Below, piece by piece: positions 37,753 through 49,056 of a stretch of 64,000 bases of DNA. Made by a program: the position numbers and the translations under genes. The notes beneath the pieces are model-generated. The model was given only the letters and a program-made list of their open reading frames with translations, was not told where the DNA came from and did no database searches. Source of the stretch: Bretschneidera sinensis (lineage: Eukaryota; Streptophyta; Magnoliopsida; Brassicales; Akaniaceae); assembly GCA_023935145.1 (NCBI GenBank), contig CM043700.1:40776620-40840619 (forward strand), written 5' to 3'. The stretch's first letter is position 1. Each line of letters starts with the position of its first letter.

Positions 37753-40033
37753 GTTGTTACTAACTTAGACTTGCAATCCACAAATTTCAATTAATTATTA
37801 GAAAATCATGCTGTCGGCTATTTTGAAGTTTGTCCTATCTTCATGTGACAAAAATTAATGTATGACATGTATCACGAGAATCATTTTAATTACTGTATTT
37901 GATCTAAAAATTATTGAGTTTACGTTGATCAATGTTTTTTTATATGAGAGGACAATAATATGCTGCCTTCGGTAATATTGTAATATTAGAGGTAGAATTA
38001 TGATTTTTCTCACAAGTAAAAAAGAAACTTTATTATTAATTTCGGGATTAGTTTGATTATGAAATTTTTGATACATTGATTAAAAAAAGAAGATTGAATC
38101 TGAATCTCCTATATAAAAAACTCAAAGATAACAAATAGATAAAAAAATCCGAGTTAGAAAAATTAAACTGCAAAACTTGACAAATAGATTCATAAGATGC
38201 ATGCATACTTTGAAAAACAAATACTATAAAAAAAAGAAATGTTCAACAAAAAATGCAGATAATTTTTTGATACATAACTTGCTCAATGACAAGATAATGA
38301 GGATGCCAAGCTTAGTAATCAGGAAAGGAGCAACCAATTATTAGCATCTAATTAATTACCTAAGTTATGATCAATTCGAGTCCACCTTGGATTTAAGTTG
38401 ATCGAGGAATGGATAAAGATATCAGGAAACTATAATATAATAATTAAATTCTTTCTAAATTTGTACTTTCAAAAGTATTGTTTCGGATTAGAAATACTTC
38501 AGCACTGACATGACTACCAAGTGGAATTAATCTATACTTAACATACTTAAGCTAATCCATTTACAAGTTGCACAACTTTCTCCTACTTTTCTGCAGAATT
38601 CTCAAGTACAGTACCAAGTTCCGTGATTAACTAAGCAAGCGTCAATATCATATGCATCCTATAAACTACTTTGTTTTCATGCAATCCAGGTGATAGCATA
38701 AAATTACTAAATTCAGGTCATAACTGTCTTGTTTAATTAGAAAACATATCAAGGCACATGATCCAAATGGAGACATGGGGTGGATAAGCTAGTTTCAGTA
38801 ATGTTGGTGTGGTGCTCAGCAGTATTGCTTTTTAATAATATACATATACTTCATCTCTAAGGCCTGATTCTCACTTAGTGTCTTCTCAGGATTTTAATGC
38901 TTACCTCAAAAGCCCAATTGCTCATCCCAACCCTTTTAATGCACTCTGCAGACCTGCTGTTCAACTGTCAACAGAAAATATTCTCAATTTGTCATTGACT
39001 TGGTTTTGTCCAAGGAAGTAAATAACAATCCCAAGCCACAATGCATTAACTTGTTCAACTTAAAACACATCACACAATGAAACCCGGATATGACTGGCAC
39101 ACCAGACAACCTGTGTCCATTCTCATATAGTCTATGTTACATTGATTTTTTTTACTTTATCATGTCGTACTCGTATCTGATTTTCGATACTCGGATAAAA
39201 ATATGACACTTAGATACTCCAAATTAAAAAAAAAACTCACAAAAAATTATAAAAAAATATGAGTATGACACTCAGACACGTACCTGTTTCTGACACTCAT
39301 ACCCGTGTCTAAATAACATAACATATAGTCACTAACTCAGCTCTTGTTTCACTTCCAATTTGAGGAAAAATTAGTGAGCTGAAAGTGGTTTAGGAATTCA
39401 TTATGTAAACAGAAGGAACTAAATTGCTATTTGCCAAGAGAATTCCTATTCCTATTAACGTAATTAGGCCTGCAATGTGTAACCAGAAATGAAAAGTAAG
39501 CAATTGAGGTCATGTTCTCTATACTGAGGGAAATTAATCAGTGACTTATAGTAACTTAACATGGCCACCATTAACCAAAAAAGGCTTTTTATTCACTAAA
39601 ATCACTGGTCCATGCTACTAACATATCAAAATATGACATCCTCAAAACAAGAAGATTCGGCATTCACCAGGTAACAATCATTACATCCTTAACAAATCAA
39701 AACTGACAGCAATGTGTTATCATTTTCCACTTACAAGATAGAAGTTGAAGTAAATGTTGTCACTCTTCTTCATCAACTAGTACTAAGATAATTATTGCAG
39801 ATCATGAACTTGGTAATACCCTGCCAACAAGATTATCCCAAATGAAAATCACAAATTTAACACATTTAAAGCCTTATAACCACAAAAATCAATACAGAAC
39901 CCAAGCAAAAACACTCACCTCCTCTGGTCCAACCAGAAAGATAAGCAACAAACTCCAGAGCACAGACATCAAGACACAAACACCATTCAATTACAGACCA
40001 AGAACTACAAATTAAATAGTAACACAAAAATTA
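37749..40033. other. Intergenic DNA
   Basis: AT-rich DNA. At about 39105-39320 there are repeated words such as GACACTCATACCCGTGTC and GAGTATGACACTCAGACACG, which look like a remnant of a dispersed repeat. The last few hundred bases may be the 3' UTR or introns of the minus-strand gene ending at 40034. Confidence 0.45.
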
Positions 40034-40266
40034 TCAAAAACCAAAGTTCAATTCCCTGCTTTTCGGCATCTTGCACCTTTCAAATTCACTGAGCAATATT
40101 GGGTCCCTAAACCCAACAAGAAATTGGGCTAGACCTTCAAGAAACAGAGTGGCCTGGTAAATACTTGTCGCGCCAACAATCTCCATGATCACACTCCTCC
40201 TCAACCTATTGGCATCTATTGATGCCAAAAAAATTGCTATTGCTGACGTGGCCTGAATTACTAAAG
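40034..40266 (-). pseudogene. 3' coding end of an unidentified gene, cut by element D
   Basis: On the minus strand an open frame enters from the edge of element D (coding TLVIQATSAIAIFLASIDAN at the junction) and runs about 77 residues to a stop. It includes LRRSVIMEIVGATSIYQATL and FLVGFRDPILLSEFERCKMP. The balanced composition and the open frame right up to the LTR suggest a true host exon. A hydrophobic stretch hints at a membrane segment. I do not recognise the family. The 5' part of the gene must lie beyond element D, outside the window. It could instead be a chance frame. Confidence 0.45.
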
Positions 40267-40716
40267 TGATTCTGCATAAACAACAGCGGTGAACTAAGAA
40301 CCCTCGGAAGGAGGGGAGGGGGAGACCTCCGAGGGCGCTCCGATGCTTAAGTTAGAACGGGAACTTAAAGTAGGCCGAGGCTGAGTGCTTAAACTTAAAG
40401 CAGTGTGGGTGCAAATAGCTCAGTGTGAATTCCAAATCGAGTCCCCTCCGAATTCCATACCTTAGTTTATTTATAGTCCTCTGAACGGGCATCGCCCACA
40501 TCTCGTCAGAGTTAAGGCATTAACTGCATGATCAGGGGATGGCGTGTGTCAGGGTGATGTGTGGCAGGGCGGCGTGTTGTAGGGTGGCTGTAGGGCGGTG
40601 TGTTGTAGAAGGAGACCATGCATAGGTTTATTAGGCCGTTCCTTATTGGGCCGGAGTGTTATGGGCTACATCATAGGCGTTTCTTATCGGGCTGGAGTGT
40701 TATGGGCTATATCACA
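40267..40716 (-). repeat. 3' LTR of element D
   Basis: On the minus strand it begins TGTGATATAGCCC and ends GCAGAATCA. The TATA box TATAAATA is at 40468-40475 (minus). Its U5 end keeps AACTTAAGCATCGGAGCGCC, which is also in the element A LTR (near 2949-2968). It is 450 bp, shorter than A's LTR. The left flank is the coding exon of an unidentified gene. Confidence 0.8.
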
Positions 40717-40733
40717 GGCCCCCCACTTCCTTG
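40717..40733 (-). other. Polypurine tract of element D
   Basis: On the minus strand AAGGAAGTGGGGGGCC abuts the LTR start. This is the expected primer for plus-strand cDNA and confirms the minus orientation. Confidence 0.7.
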
Positions 40734-41172
40734 AGTACATTTATGTGCTTAAGGGAGTATTTCCAAGGTACGGTCTTTTGAATGGGAGGGGCGGTGTGCT
40801 ATGCTTTGGCAGGGCTGAGCCGAGCGTATGGGGGCGATTCTTCTATTCGGCCGTGGAGCTTTGGGTGTCCGACCCTGGAGAAATCGTTACTGACTTGACA
40901 CGTGGCGAGAGTCAATGTCGTAGTAAATGGCATCCTTTGGGAATGGGTTTAGTTGCTCCCAAGAAGCAAGAAGCCGCCTAGGGGAGAGTGTGAGTGGCTT
41001 GGGGATATTAAAGATCTTTGTTTTTTTTTTTCTGTGCTTACATTAAGTGCCCTCGTTGAACATGTTTTCTCTTCTTATAAAAAGATGTTTCTGTTACCTT
41101 TTCTTTTAAACAAAAGCAAGCTTTGTTCTCTAAGAGTTGGGAGCCCTTGGCCTCACTTTCTTCTGAGAATCC

Positions 41173-41445
41173 TCGCACTGATTTGTGAAAGCTCGGACGA
41201 TAATGGCTCTGGAGAGGGAAGGGAGTCAGCAGTTTCTTGAGGGATTTATGGAAGCCAAAAGGAGGGTCAAGGTCATGTATCCGGAGGTAAACTTCTCTGG
41301 CCTTGTTCTGCTGGAGTCTAAGGAGGAGGAGGAGCCTGCTTTGGAGAGAGAGCAATCTAAAGGGCAGGAGCAGCCGGGAGGGCAAGAAAAACATCCAGGC
41401 ACAAGGCCGCCCATCCTAGGGGAAGAGCATCCAGGCTCAGGATGA
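41173..41445 (+). pseudogene. Extra copy of the C-terminal end of the antisense ORF
   Basis: The open frame encodes QQFLEGFMEAKRRVKVMYPE and an acidic tail, matching the tail of the B extra ORF (FLEGFLEVKMKVEAMHPKMD). Its 3' flank (TACTTCGAGGCCGTTAGGTT, then a second such copy) also matches the B flank near 13540 better than D's own complete ORF does. It lies between the 3' LTR and the tandem array, so D holds one full extra ORF plus this foreign tail, perhaps from recombination with a B-like relative. Confidence 0.65.
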
Positions 41446-41689
41446 GAGCAGTCCACCACAGGGGATGAAGAGGCTAAGGCAGTTCTTGTTCTGAGCTGGC
41501 CTGGTCAGAATTGTCTGTTTTTTCTTTGTACTTCGAGGCCGTTAGGTTCCTCTTTTGTTTGTACTTCGAGGTCGTTAGAGTTTCTGCTATAATCCTTTTG
41601 GAAAATTAATGAAATATCCTTCCTTCAATCTTTTCCTTGCATATATTTTTTTCCTGCTTTTATACTTTGTTTCCCATAGAACGAGAGTT

Positions 41690-42815
41690 TGATCTTGGCG
41701 AAATCTTCGTCCGGTGTTTGAAGAACAGTTCAAACGCTTGGTCCTGGAGAAATCTTGGCCGAGTGTTTGAACTAAACCTTGGACGAGCATTTGAGCGTTG
41801 AGGAACAGTTCAAACGCTCGGTCTTGGAGAAATCTTGGCCGAGCGTTTGAAGAACAATTCAAACGCTTAGTCTTGGAGAAATCTTGGCCGAGTGTTTGAG
41901 GAACAGTTCAAATGCTTGGTCTTGGAGAAATCTTGGCCGAGTGTTTGTAGAACAGTTCAAAAACTCGATCTTGGAGAAATCTTAGCCGAGCGTTTGAACA
42001 ACAGTTTAAACACTTAGTCTTGGAAACATCTTTGGCCGAGTGTTTGAAAGTTCAAACGCTTGGTCTTGGAGAAACCTTGGCAGAGCTTTTGAGGAACAGT
42101 TCAAACGCTTGGTCTTAGAGAAATCTTGGCAGAGCGTTTGAGGAACAGTTCAAACGCTCGGTCTTGGAGAAATCTTGGCCGAGCGTTTGAGGAACAGTTC
42201 AAAAGCTCGGTCTTGGAGAAACATGACTGAGCATTTTCATATGCTCAGACTTGGACAAATATGACCGAGCGTATGACAAACAGCTCATATGCTCGGACTT
42301 AGAGAAACTAGGCCGAACGTTTTCATATGCTTGGACTTGGAGAAGTATAACCGAGCATATGACAAGCAGTTCATACGCTCGAACTTGGAGAAATTTGGTC
42401 GAGCATATGCAAAGCAGCTCATACACTCGGACTTCGAGAAATTTGGCTGAGTGTTTTTGTACTCGGTCTTGGAGAAATTTGGCCTAACGTATTGTAAGCA
42501 ACTCATACGCTTGGACATAGAGAAATTTGGCCGAGCATTTTCGTACGCTTGATCTTGGAGAAATTTGGCCAAGCATATGACAAACAGCTCATACGTTCGG
42601 TCTTGGAGAAATATGACCGAGTGTATGACAAGTAGCTCATACACTCGAACTTGGAGAAGTTTAGCCGAGCGTATGCAAAGCAGCTCATAGGCTCAGACTT
42701 GGAGGAACTCGGCCAAACATTTTCGTACGCTCGGATGTGGAGAAATTTGGTCGAGCGTATGAGAAGCAGCTCATATGCTCGGACTTGGAGAAATTAGGCC
42801 GAGCTATCAAGACTT
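41690..42815. repeat. Tandem array of 49-bp hairpin units
   Basis: About 22 units with a 49-bp period, for example from 41821 to 41870. Each unit has a spacer like TCTTGGAGAAATCTTGGC and an inverted pair. In the left half the pair is GAGCGTTTGA...TCAAACGCTC; from about 42250 it is GAGCGTATGA...TCATACGCTC. Some right-half units have a shortened loop. Both arms change together, so each subfamily keeps perfect base pairing. Open frames across the array are not coding: the period is not a multiple of three and stops vary. Confidence 0.9.
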
Positions 42816-43098
42816 TGAGAAATCATGCTCATAGGTTTACTTCCATCGCGCGCTCTTGGGCTTTTGCATTAGACCTTATGGGCTTTTTCTTTGTCTTGGG
42901 CCATAGGTTCTTCTTTGATAGGTGCAATAAATAATGGTGGCTGTCATTAAATGGCGGTGCGTTGGGCATAGTAAGGGGAGTGTTTTGATGATAGTTGGCA
43001 CCTCGGGGTATGGAAACGGCGCCTTGGTGACAGCAAGGGGTTCGTCGCTTCGTTTGGAGAGCTAAGTTAATGCTCTTCGGTTCTGCTGCCCCAGCCTC

Positions 43099-43106
43099 TA
43101 TATAAG
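43099..43106 (+). promoter_or_regulatory. TATA box of the antisense extra ORF in element D
   Basis: TATATAAG lies on the plus strand about 190 bp upstream of the first in-frame ATG (43288), in a GC-richer stretch right after the hairpin array. It supports an internal promoter antisense to pol. Confidence 0.55.
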
Positions 43107-43287
43107 AGGGTTCCTCCTCATTTAAATCCTCATTTACATTTTGAGAGGTTTTGAGCATAATTTTAATGAGAAACAGTTCAAGAGCCCTCAGTTTTCTTAG
43201 GAGTTACCCTACAAATTTTTCTTGGTGAGTAAAATATTTGACGATAGTGATATTAGTGGGGCTCTTTCAAGGGAGCTGGAGGAAGCA

Positions 43288-45268
43288 ATGGATGCTGCCT
43301 CCAATGATGAAGTCTCTTCCCTTGAGGTGGCCCTTCGTGCTGGGGCTCTAGCTCTTGTGCCTTACAGAGGGGATGGAGAGGAAGACGATGAGGGGGAATC
43401 ATCTAGAGAAGAGGATGCTCGGGCGTCGATGATCATCAGGGATGATGCCATAGATACAAAGAGGGAGGAGTGGACGTTCGAAGCGAACTCCATCTCAAGT
43501 GTGGTGAAAGAGGATAAACTCGTGGGAATGAGGATTAAGTATAGAATCCCCATAGAGTACCATATAAGGGCACTAGGAGGAGGGGAGAGGGCTTGCGATG
43601 CTCTCCCGAGCCAGGTGCCTTATGAGCTGTGTATTTACGAACACTAGCTGAAGGCCAGGCTTAGACTTCCTTTTTATCCGGTCTTTTGCTTGGTGCTAAG
43701 ATACTATGGTATCTCTTTGAGTCAGCTAGTACCCAACTCAATTAGGTTGATCCTAGCATTCATCGTCATGTGCTAGGAGGTGGAAGGAGTAATGAACATT
43801 AATGTGTTCAAAGCCTGCTTTCAACTAGCCCAACTTGGGCATACTGGGTGGGTGATTGTAAGCTCGAGGAGGAGGAAGAGGGTATTGAAGAATAAGCCTT
43901 CTTCCATAAAAAGGTGAAAGAGGGTTTTCTTCTTCATTCGGAGTGCTGAGAGCTTCGACATCCCCCTCAATTGGAGCTTGGAGTGTGTTGGCAAGTGCAA
44001 GAGGCCACACCTCTTGTACCGAGAGCAGGAGACTTTGAAGGCGATGCTGGTCGCGCCTTTGGATATCGAGATGCTTGGAGATAACGAGGAACTCTACAGG
44101 CACGGCTTCTGCCCTCGCAGCCTCCCCTCGAACCTCGAGCATGCTAGCCATTAGTCTTTAAGTTTATAGCAATTTTGAGTTTTTACTCCAAGTTATTAAT
44201 GCTCGTTCTTTGTGCAGAGATAGAGATAACTGCCATTATGAGGGAGAGGGCCAAACACATGACCCAAGAAAAGAAGAGAGCTGCAGAGGCTGGGAGCTCT
44301 GGACAGGAGAAGAAGAAAGCATGGACCTCAACCCCGGTGCCCCTTGTAGTAGAGAGCCCTCTGAGGCCTCCAGTTCCTGAGGAGAGGGCAGGTCTTGCCG
44401 CATCCACTATTCCCCAGGGACCTTTTTCATCTAGGGAAGGGCTCAGGATGGCTGCCACATTTGCGCTACAATGGGCACTGTGGGTGGATGATTCGGTGTT
44501 CACGCATCCAAAGGTTGCTCGCGAACACCTTATTATGGGGATCCCTTCACAGGATATGTTGAAGATTTCGACGAAGCCCATCGAGGCACTTTGCTCGGCC
44601 ACGAAGACTGCTCTTTCCCAGGTATGGTTTGTTTCCTTTGGCTAGGATCTCTGATTTGTTTGTTTTTCTTTTGATAATGCCTTTGTTTCAGGTTGGAGTT
44701 CTCGGTGGGATCCTCGCCAGGCAAAGCGTTGATATGGATGAGCGTTTGGCTAAAACTGAATAAAAGCTGGAGGAGACTCAAGAACTCGTCCGGGCCTTGT
44801 TTTTTTCCTTAGAGGTGGTCGAGAGGGCTAAAGATACTATCGCAAGGGAGAGGGACCAACGCCACCGGGCTGAGGACGCCTTAAGGAGGGAGAGTGAGCT
44901 GCTGAGGGCCGAGATGAAAGAGATGGCCGTCAAGGCTACAGCCAGAGAATAGGAGTTTGCTAAGGCCGTCGAGAGGAAGAAGTCTTTGCTGGAGGAGGTT
45001 GAGGCTCAGTTTCTAATGGGCTTCAACAAGGCCAAGAGGATGAGTCCCTTTACCCGGAGGTGGATTTTTCTGGTCTTGACCTGGGGCCCCCTCAAGAGAG
45101 TCGGGTACTACGGCTGTTGGAGTTGATGCAGAGGATGCTACTGTGGAAGGTGCTTAGGAGGCTATAGAGGGTGAGGCCTAGAAGGCTTCAGGGGGTGAGG
45201 CCAAGGAGGCTCTCGAGGGCGAGACCCAAGAAGCTCCAGAAGGCGAGGCCCCTGCTTCTTTAGGATAG
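43288..45268 (+). pseudogene. Antisense extra ORF of element D ('putative gypsy type transposon' family)
   Basis: The N-terminal part has YRIPIEYHIRALGGGERACD, CIYEH, LRLPFYPVF, QLVPNSIRLILAF and a W/K-RVFFF block, which together fit Pfam PF04195. Nonsense codons are at 43645-43647, 43774-43776 and 43915-43917; all stay in one frame, so decay is recent or mild. A probable intron ends at 44217. The next exon (44218-44621) has LWVDDSVFTHPKVAREHLIM. A clear GT...AG intron (44622-44691) matches the one in B. The last exon encodes a coiled-coil-like charged region ending at 45268, with stops and shifts. Function unknown; extra ORFs between pol and the 3' LTR are a known feature of Tat elements. 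Confidence 0.75.
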
Positions 45269-45439
45269 ATTTTTTTTTAAAAATATTTTTGTAGCCAAGG
45301 CTGATAGAGCCTATTTTTGTACCTTTGCTCTAGACTTAATGAAATCTCATAATTTTTCCTCAAACTTTGAACTTTATTAATTTTTACTATACATTTTACT
45401 TTACTGATAGAATTTGCGGAGGTTCTTCGTATTCCAAAT

Positions 45440-46631
45440 ATGAGGTACCAGCTTGCCATTTAGTTCTTCGAGCTCAAAAGTGCCCATCCGGCAAACTCTT
45501 CGGATTCTGTATGGACCTTCCCAATTTGGAATGAGCTTTCCTGTGTGCTAAGGGCGAGACACTTCATTTTTTCGTAGAATGAGGTCATGGAGTTTGAAGC
45601 TTCAGTTACGAACTCAGGAGTTGTAATATTGAGCCACCCTCTGTTGGTATGCAGCTAAACAAATTTGGGCTCTGTCTCGGGCTTTGTTGACCAAGTCCGC
45701 GTTCATTCGCAGGCCTTTTTCATTGTTACTTGGTTTAAAAGATTGCACTCACATTGATGGCATCCCAATTTTTACCTGGATGACGACTTCCGATCCGTAT
45801 GTCATGAAGAACGAATTTTTTTCCTGTTGGCTTTCGTACGGTCATTCGATAGGCCCAAAGAACATTGGAGAGCTGGTCAGCCCACTATCTATCCTCCTCG
45901 TCGAGTCTTTTCTTGATTCCTTGGAGTAGGGTCCTGTTGGTAACTTCAGCTTGATCATTGGCCTGCGGATACCCAACGGATGAGAATCGGTGCTCAATGT
46001 GGAGGTCTTCACAGAATGTTTTAAACCGGGAGCTATCGAACTGTTTTTCGTTATCGGTGACCAATACTCGAGGAATGCCGAATCGACACACAATTGACTT
46101 CCAAACGAAGTTTCAGGCTTAGTGATTCGTGATGCTGGCCAGTGGTTCTGCCTCAACCCACTTGGTGAAATATTCGATGCTCACAATGAGGTGCTTTCTT
46201 TGCCCAGTTTCCATGGTGAACGGGCCTAGGATGTCCATCCCCTGAATTACAAAGGGAAGCGGACTTGTGATCGAGGTAAGGGGATTAGCAGGTTGGTGCA
46301 GCACTGGAGAGTACTGTTGACAATTTCTACATTTCTTGACTAGATTAGCTGCATCCTCTTTCATTTTGGGCCAATAATACCTTTGACGAAGAACCTTGAA
46401 GGCGAAGGCTAGAGCTCCCAGGTGATTCCTACGTATTCCCTCGTGGACTTCTCGGAGGGCATATTCGACCTCGGCAGAATTGAGGCACCTTAAGTAGGGC
46501 ATAGTCAAATCCCTTTTATATAGTTGTCCATTTATAATCATGTATTGATATGCACGGGAGATCAGTTTTCTAACTTTGCCCTTCTGCTTGGGGACCTCTC
46601 CGTCTCTCAGATACCGGAGGGTCGGGTCCAT
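45440..46631 (-). pseudogene. Integrase region of element D
   Basis: The open piece 46119-46631 has HLGALAFAFKVLRQRYYWPK and VKKCRNCQQYS (zinc-binding module), then GMDILGPF and YFTKWVEAEPL. The piece 45885-46091 has VTDNEKQF and QAEVTNRTLL. All three catalytic acidic positions are present. A stop or shift near 46120 separates the pieces, and the C-terminal part towards 45440 is broken. It converges on the antisense extra ORF. Confidence 0.82.
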
Positions 46632-46639
46632 CCATGATT

Positions 46640-47560
46640 CTTCCCCTTCTACTGGTAGGATCGGCGTTTCGTTTATGCTAGGAGCAAAGAAGGTTTCTAG
46701 ATAGATAACTTGAGTTATTTCTAGGTGTCAGGAGGAGGCCAAGTTGGCCAGAGCTTCTACTTCGGAGTTCTCGACTAGCGAGATTTGAGTTATCCAGAAA
46801 GCCTTAAGTCGTGCGGCAAGCTCTTTCACCTTTTGGAGATATTGGGTGAGCTTTTCTCCCTGGGCCTCGAATTCTTTCGTCACCTGACTCATTACCAGTT
46901 GGGAGTCGCTGAACACCTCTAGTGTCTCGACAGCTAGTGCTTTAGCCAATCTTAGGCCAGCCAGTAGAGCCTTATACTCTGCCTCGTTGTTAGAAGTTTT
47001 GAATTCAAATCTCTAGGTGTACTCAACTACGAAGCCATCTAGGCTGCGGAGGACGAGTCCTGGTCCGCTTCCTGCCGTATTTGAAGATCCATCCACATGG
47101 AGGGTCCACCTATGAGGTGGTTCCTCGGATTCTACCTCTTTGTCTGGATCTGTGGATAGGGTGGTCTCGATAATAAAGTCGGCCAAGGCTTGGCCTTTTA
47201 TTGCCTTCCTCGAGTGGTACCGGATATCAAATTCCCCCAGTTCTACTGCCCACTTTACCATTCTCTTAGATACACTTGGGCTATACAGGACCTGTCTTAG
47301 AGGCTGATCGGTCAAGAGGTTGATCATGTGCACCTGAAAGTACGGTCGGAGTTTTCGTGCAGCTATCACGAGAGCATAAGCCATCTTCTCAATAAGAGGA
47401 TACTTAACTTCTGCTTCGTGGAGGACCCTGCTAACATAGTAGATAGGTCTCTGAATGCCTTCCTCTTTTCGGATCAGGACAGAGGCCACAGTGCTTTGGC
47501 TAGCTGATAAGTATAGAAACAGCTCTTCACCCAGAAGTGGCTTGGTTAGGAGTGGGGGCG
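46640..47560 (-). pseudogene. Dual RNase H region of element D
   Basis: The frame 47013-47489 joins the first RNase H (YYVSRVLHEAEVKYPLIEKM) to the start of the second (WTLHVDGSSNTAGSGPGLVL). A stop follows at YT, then 46728-46949 continues with FSDSQLVMSQ and ENSEVEALANLASS, where the usual NSRAD motif has changed. The tandem RNase H arrangement is diagnostic for Tat. Confidence 0.8.
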
Positions 47561-47569
47561 AGCTTAAAT

Positions 47570-48560
47570 ACTTTTTAAGCCTTTTGAATGTTTCTTGGCA
47601 ATTCTTCGTCCAGGAGAAGTCTTTGACCTTTCCTGATGGCCTTGAAGAAGGGTGGGCACCTTTTCGCAGATTTGGCCATGAAGTGATTTAGGGCGGTGAT
47701 TCTCCTAGTGAGCCGTTGTACTTCTTTCACGGACCTAGGGGGCCATATCAAGGATAGGCTTTATCTTCTCCGTGTTGACTTCTATCCCCCTTTGGGTGAC
47801 CATAAACCCCAAGAACTTCCCTCCAGTCACCCTGAATGCACACTTTGCCCAGTTCAGCCGCATGTTGTGCTTGCGCAGTACTCCAAATGCTTCTTCTAGA
47901 TTAGTTCTGTGGTCCCAAGCTTCCATACTCTTGACTAGCATGTCGTCTACGTAGACCTCCATACTTCACTCTATTTGCCCTTTGAAGATTTTGTTCACTA
48001 GCCTTTGGTAGGTCATGCCGGTATTGTTAAGTCAAAAAGGCATGACCTTGTAGCAATACAACCCTTGGTTAGTAATAAAGGCAATTTTCTCTCGGTCTGG
48101 CCAGTGCATGAAAATTTTATTGTAACAAGAATACACGTCCATGAAGGAGAGTAATTCATGCCCCGAAGTGGCATCTACCAGCTGATCAACTCGCAGGACA
48201 AGAAAGCTATCCTTTGGGCAGGCTTTGTTCAGGTTGGTAAAGTCGATGCAGATCTGCCATTTACCATTGGCCTTCCGGACCATTACTATGTTTGACACCC
48301 ACTCGGAGTATTTTGCATTTCGGATGAAACCAGCCTTAATTAGTTTCTCTACCTCAGCATTGATGGCAACCTGGCATTCAGGGGCAAAAGTCTTTTTCTT
48401 CTGGATGACTGGCTTGTACTTCAGGTCTACGTTTAGGCGATGCTCAATGGTCCTAGGGTCAACCCCAGGCATGTCTAACGCAGACCAGGTGAACAAGTCC
48501 CAGTTCTTCTGGAGGAGGAAGATGAGCTCTTCCATATGCTTTTTGGAGAGGTTTGATTCT
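47570..48560 (-). pseudogene. Reverse transcriptase region of element D
   Basis: The open piece 48032-48535 has WVSNIVMVRKANGKWQICID, then FMDVYSCYNKIFMH. The piece 47735-47962 has MEVYVDDMLVKS with an intact YVDD. A frameshift and stop lie between them, near 47965-48030. Confidence 0.82.
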
Positions 48561-48769
48561 ATCTGAACGGTTCAGGTGGGGACTTCCTTCATGCGCATTG
48601 AATTCAGCTCTTCCACTGGTCGCCCATTTAGGGCCTTCATTTCATCCCTGAGGTTTTCCACCTCGAGGAGCAGGGCCTCCGTCTTTTTTCCTTCCTTGAT
48701 ATCATTCAGATAGTAGAATCGAGAGGCCCTCTGATCACCTCTGATTACTCCTACTCCCTCACTAGTGGG

Positions 48770-49056
48770 GAACTTAACTTTCAGGTGTTACGTTGAGACA
48801 ATAGCTCTTAGTTTGTTGAGGGTGGGTCACCTGATGATCATGTTGTAAGAGGAGGGTTGCTTCACTACCAAAAACGTGGTTTGCACAGTAGAGGTCCGTG
48901 GCGCTGTTCCTGCGGTGACAAGGAGGATTATGCTCCCCTTGGCAAAAACTAGAGATCCACCAAAACCATAAAGTGGGGTCGAGGCTAGCTCTAGATATTC
49001 GTCCTTAAGCTCCATGCGCTGGAAGGCATCATAGAATAATATATCCGTAGAGCTCC
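48770..49056 (-). pseudogene. Protease region of element D, C-terminal part
   Basis: It starts at the edge of element E with STDILFYDAFQRMELK and includes QPSSYNMII. The N-terminal part, ending VLIDSKS, lies on the other side of E at 55207-55467. The active-site stretch therefore read LIDSKSSTDILF before E inserted, again without the DSG/DTG glycine. Confidence 0.8.

Noticed and set aside
39105..39320. Possible MITE with GACACGGGTATGAGTGTC-like words
   Set aside because: Repeated words are present, but I could not define both ends or a target duplication, so it is only mentioned within the intergenic entry.
41690..42815. CRISPR array or coding repeats in the 49-bp tandem array
   Set aside because: The units are repeats throughout, with no unique spacers. 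The period is not a multiple of three and open frames (for example 42199-42688, minus) are accidental. The context is a plant retroelement.
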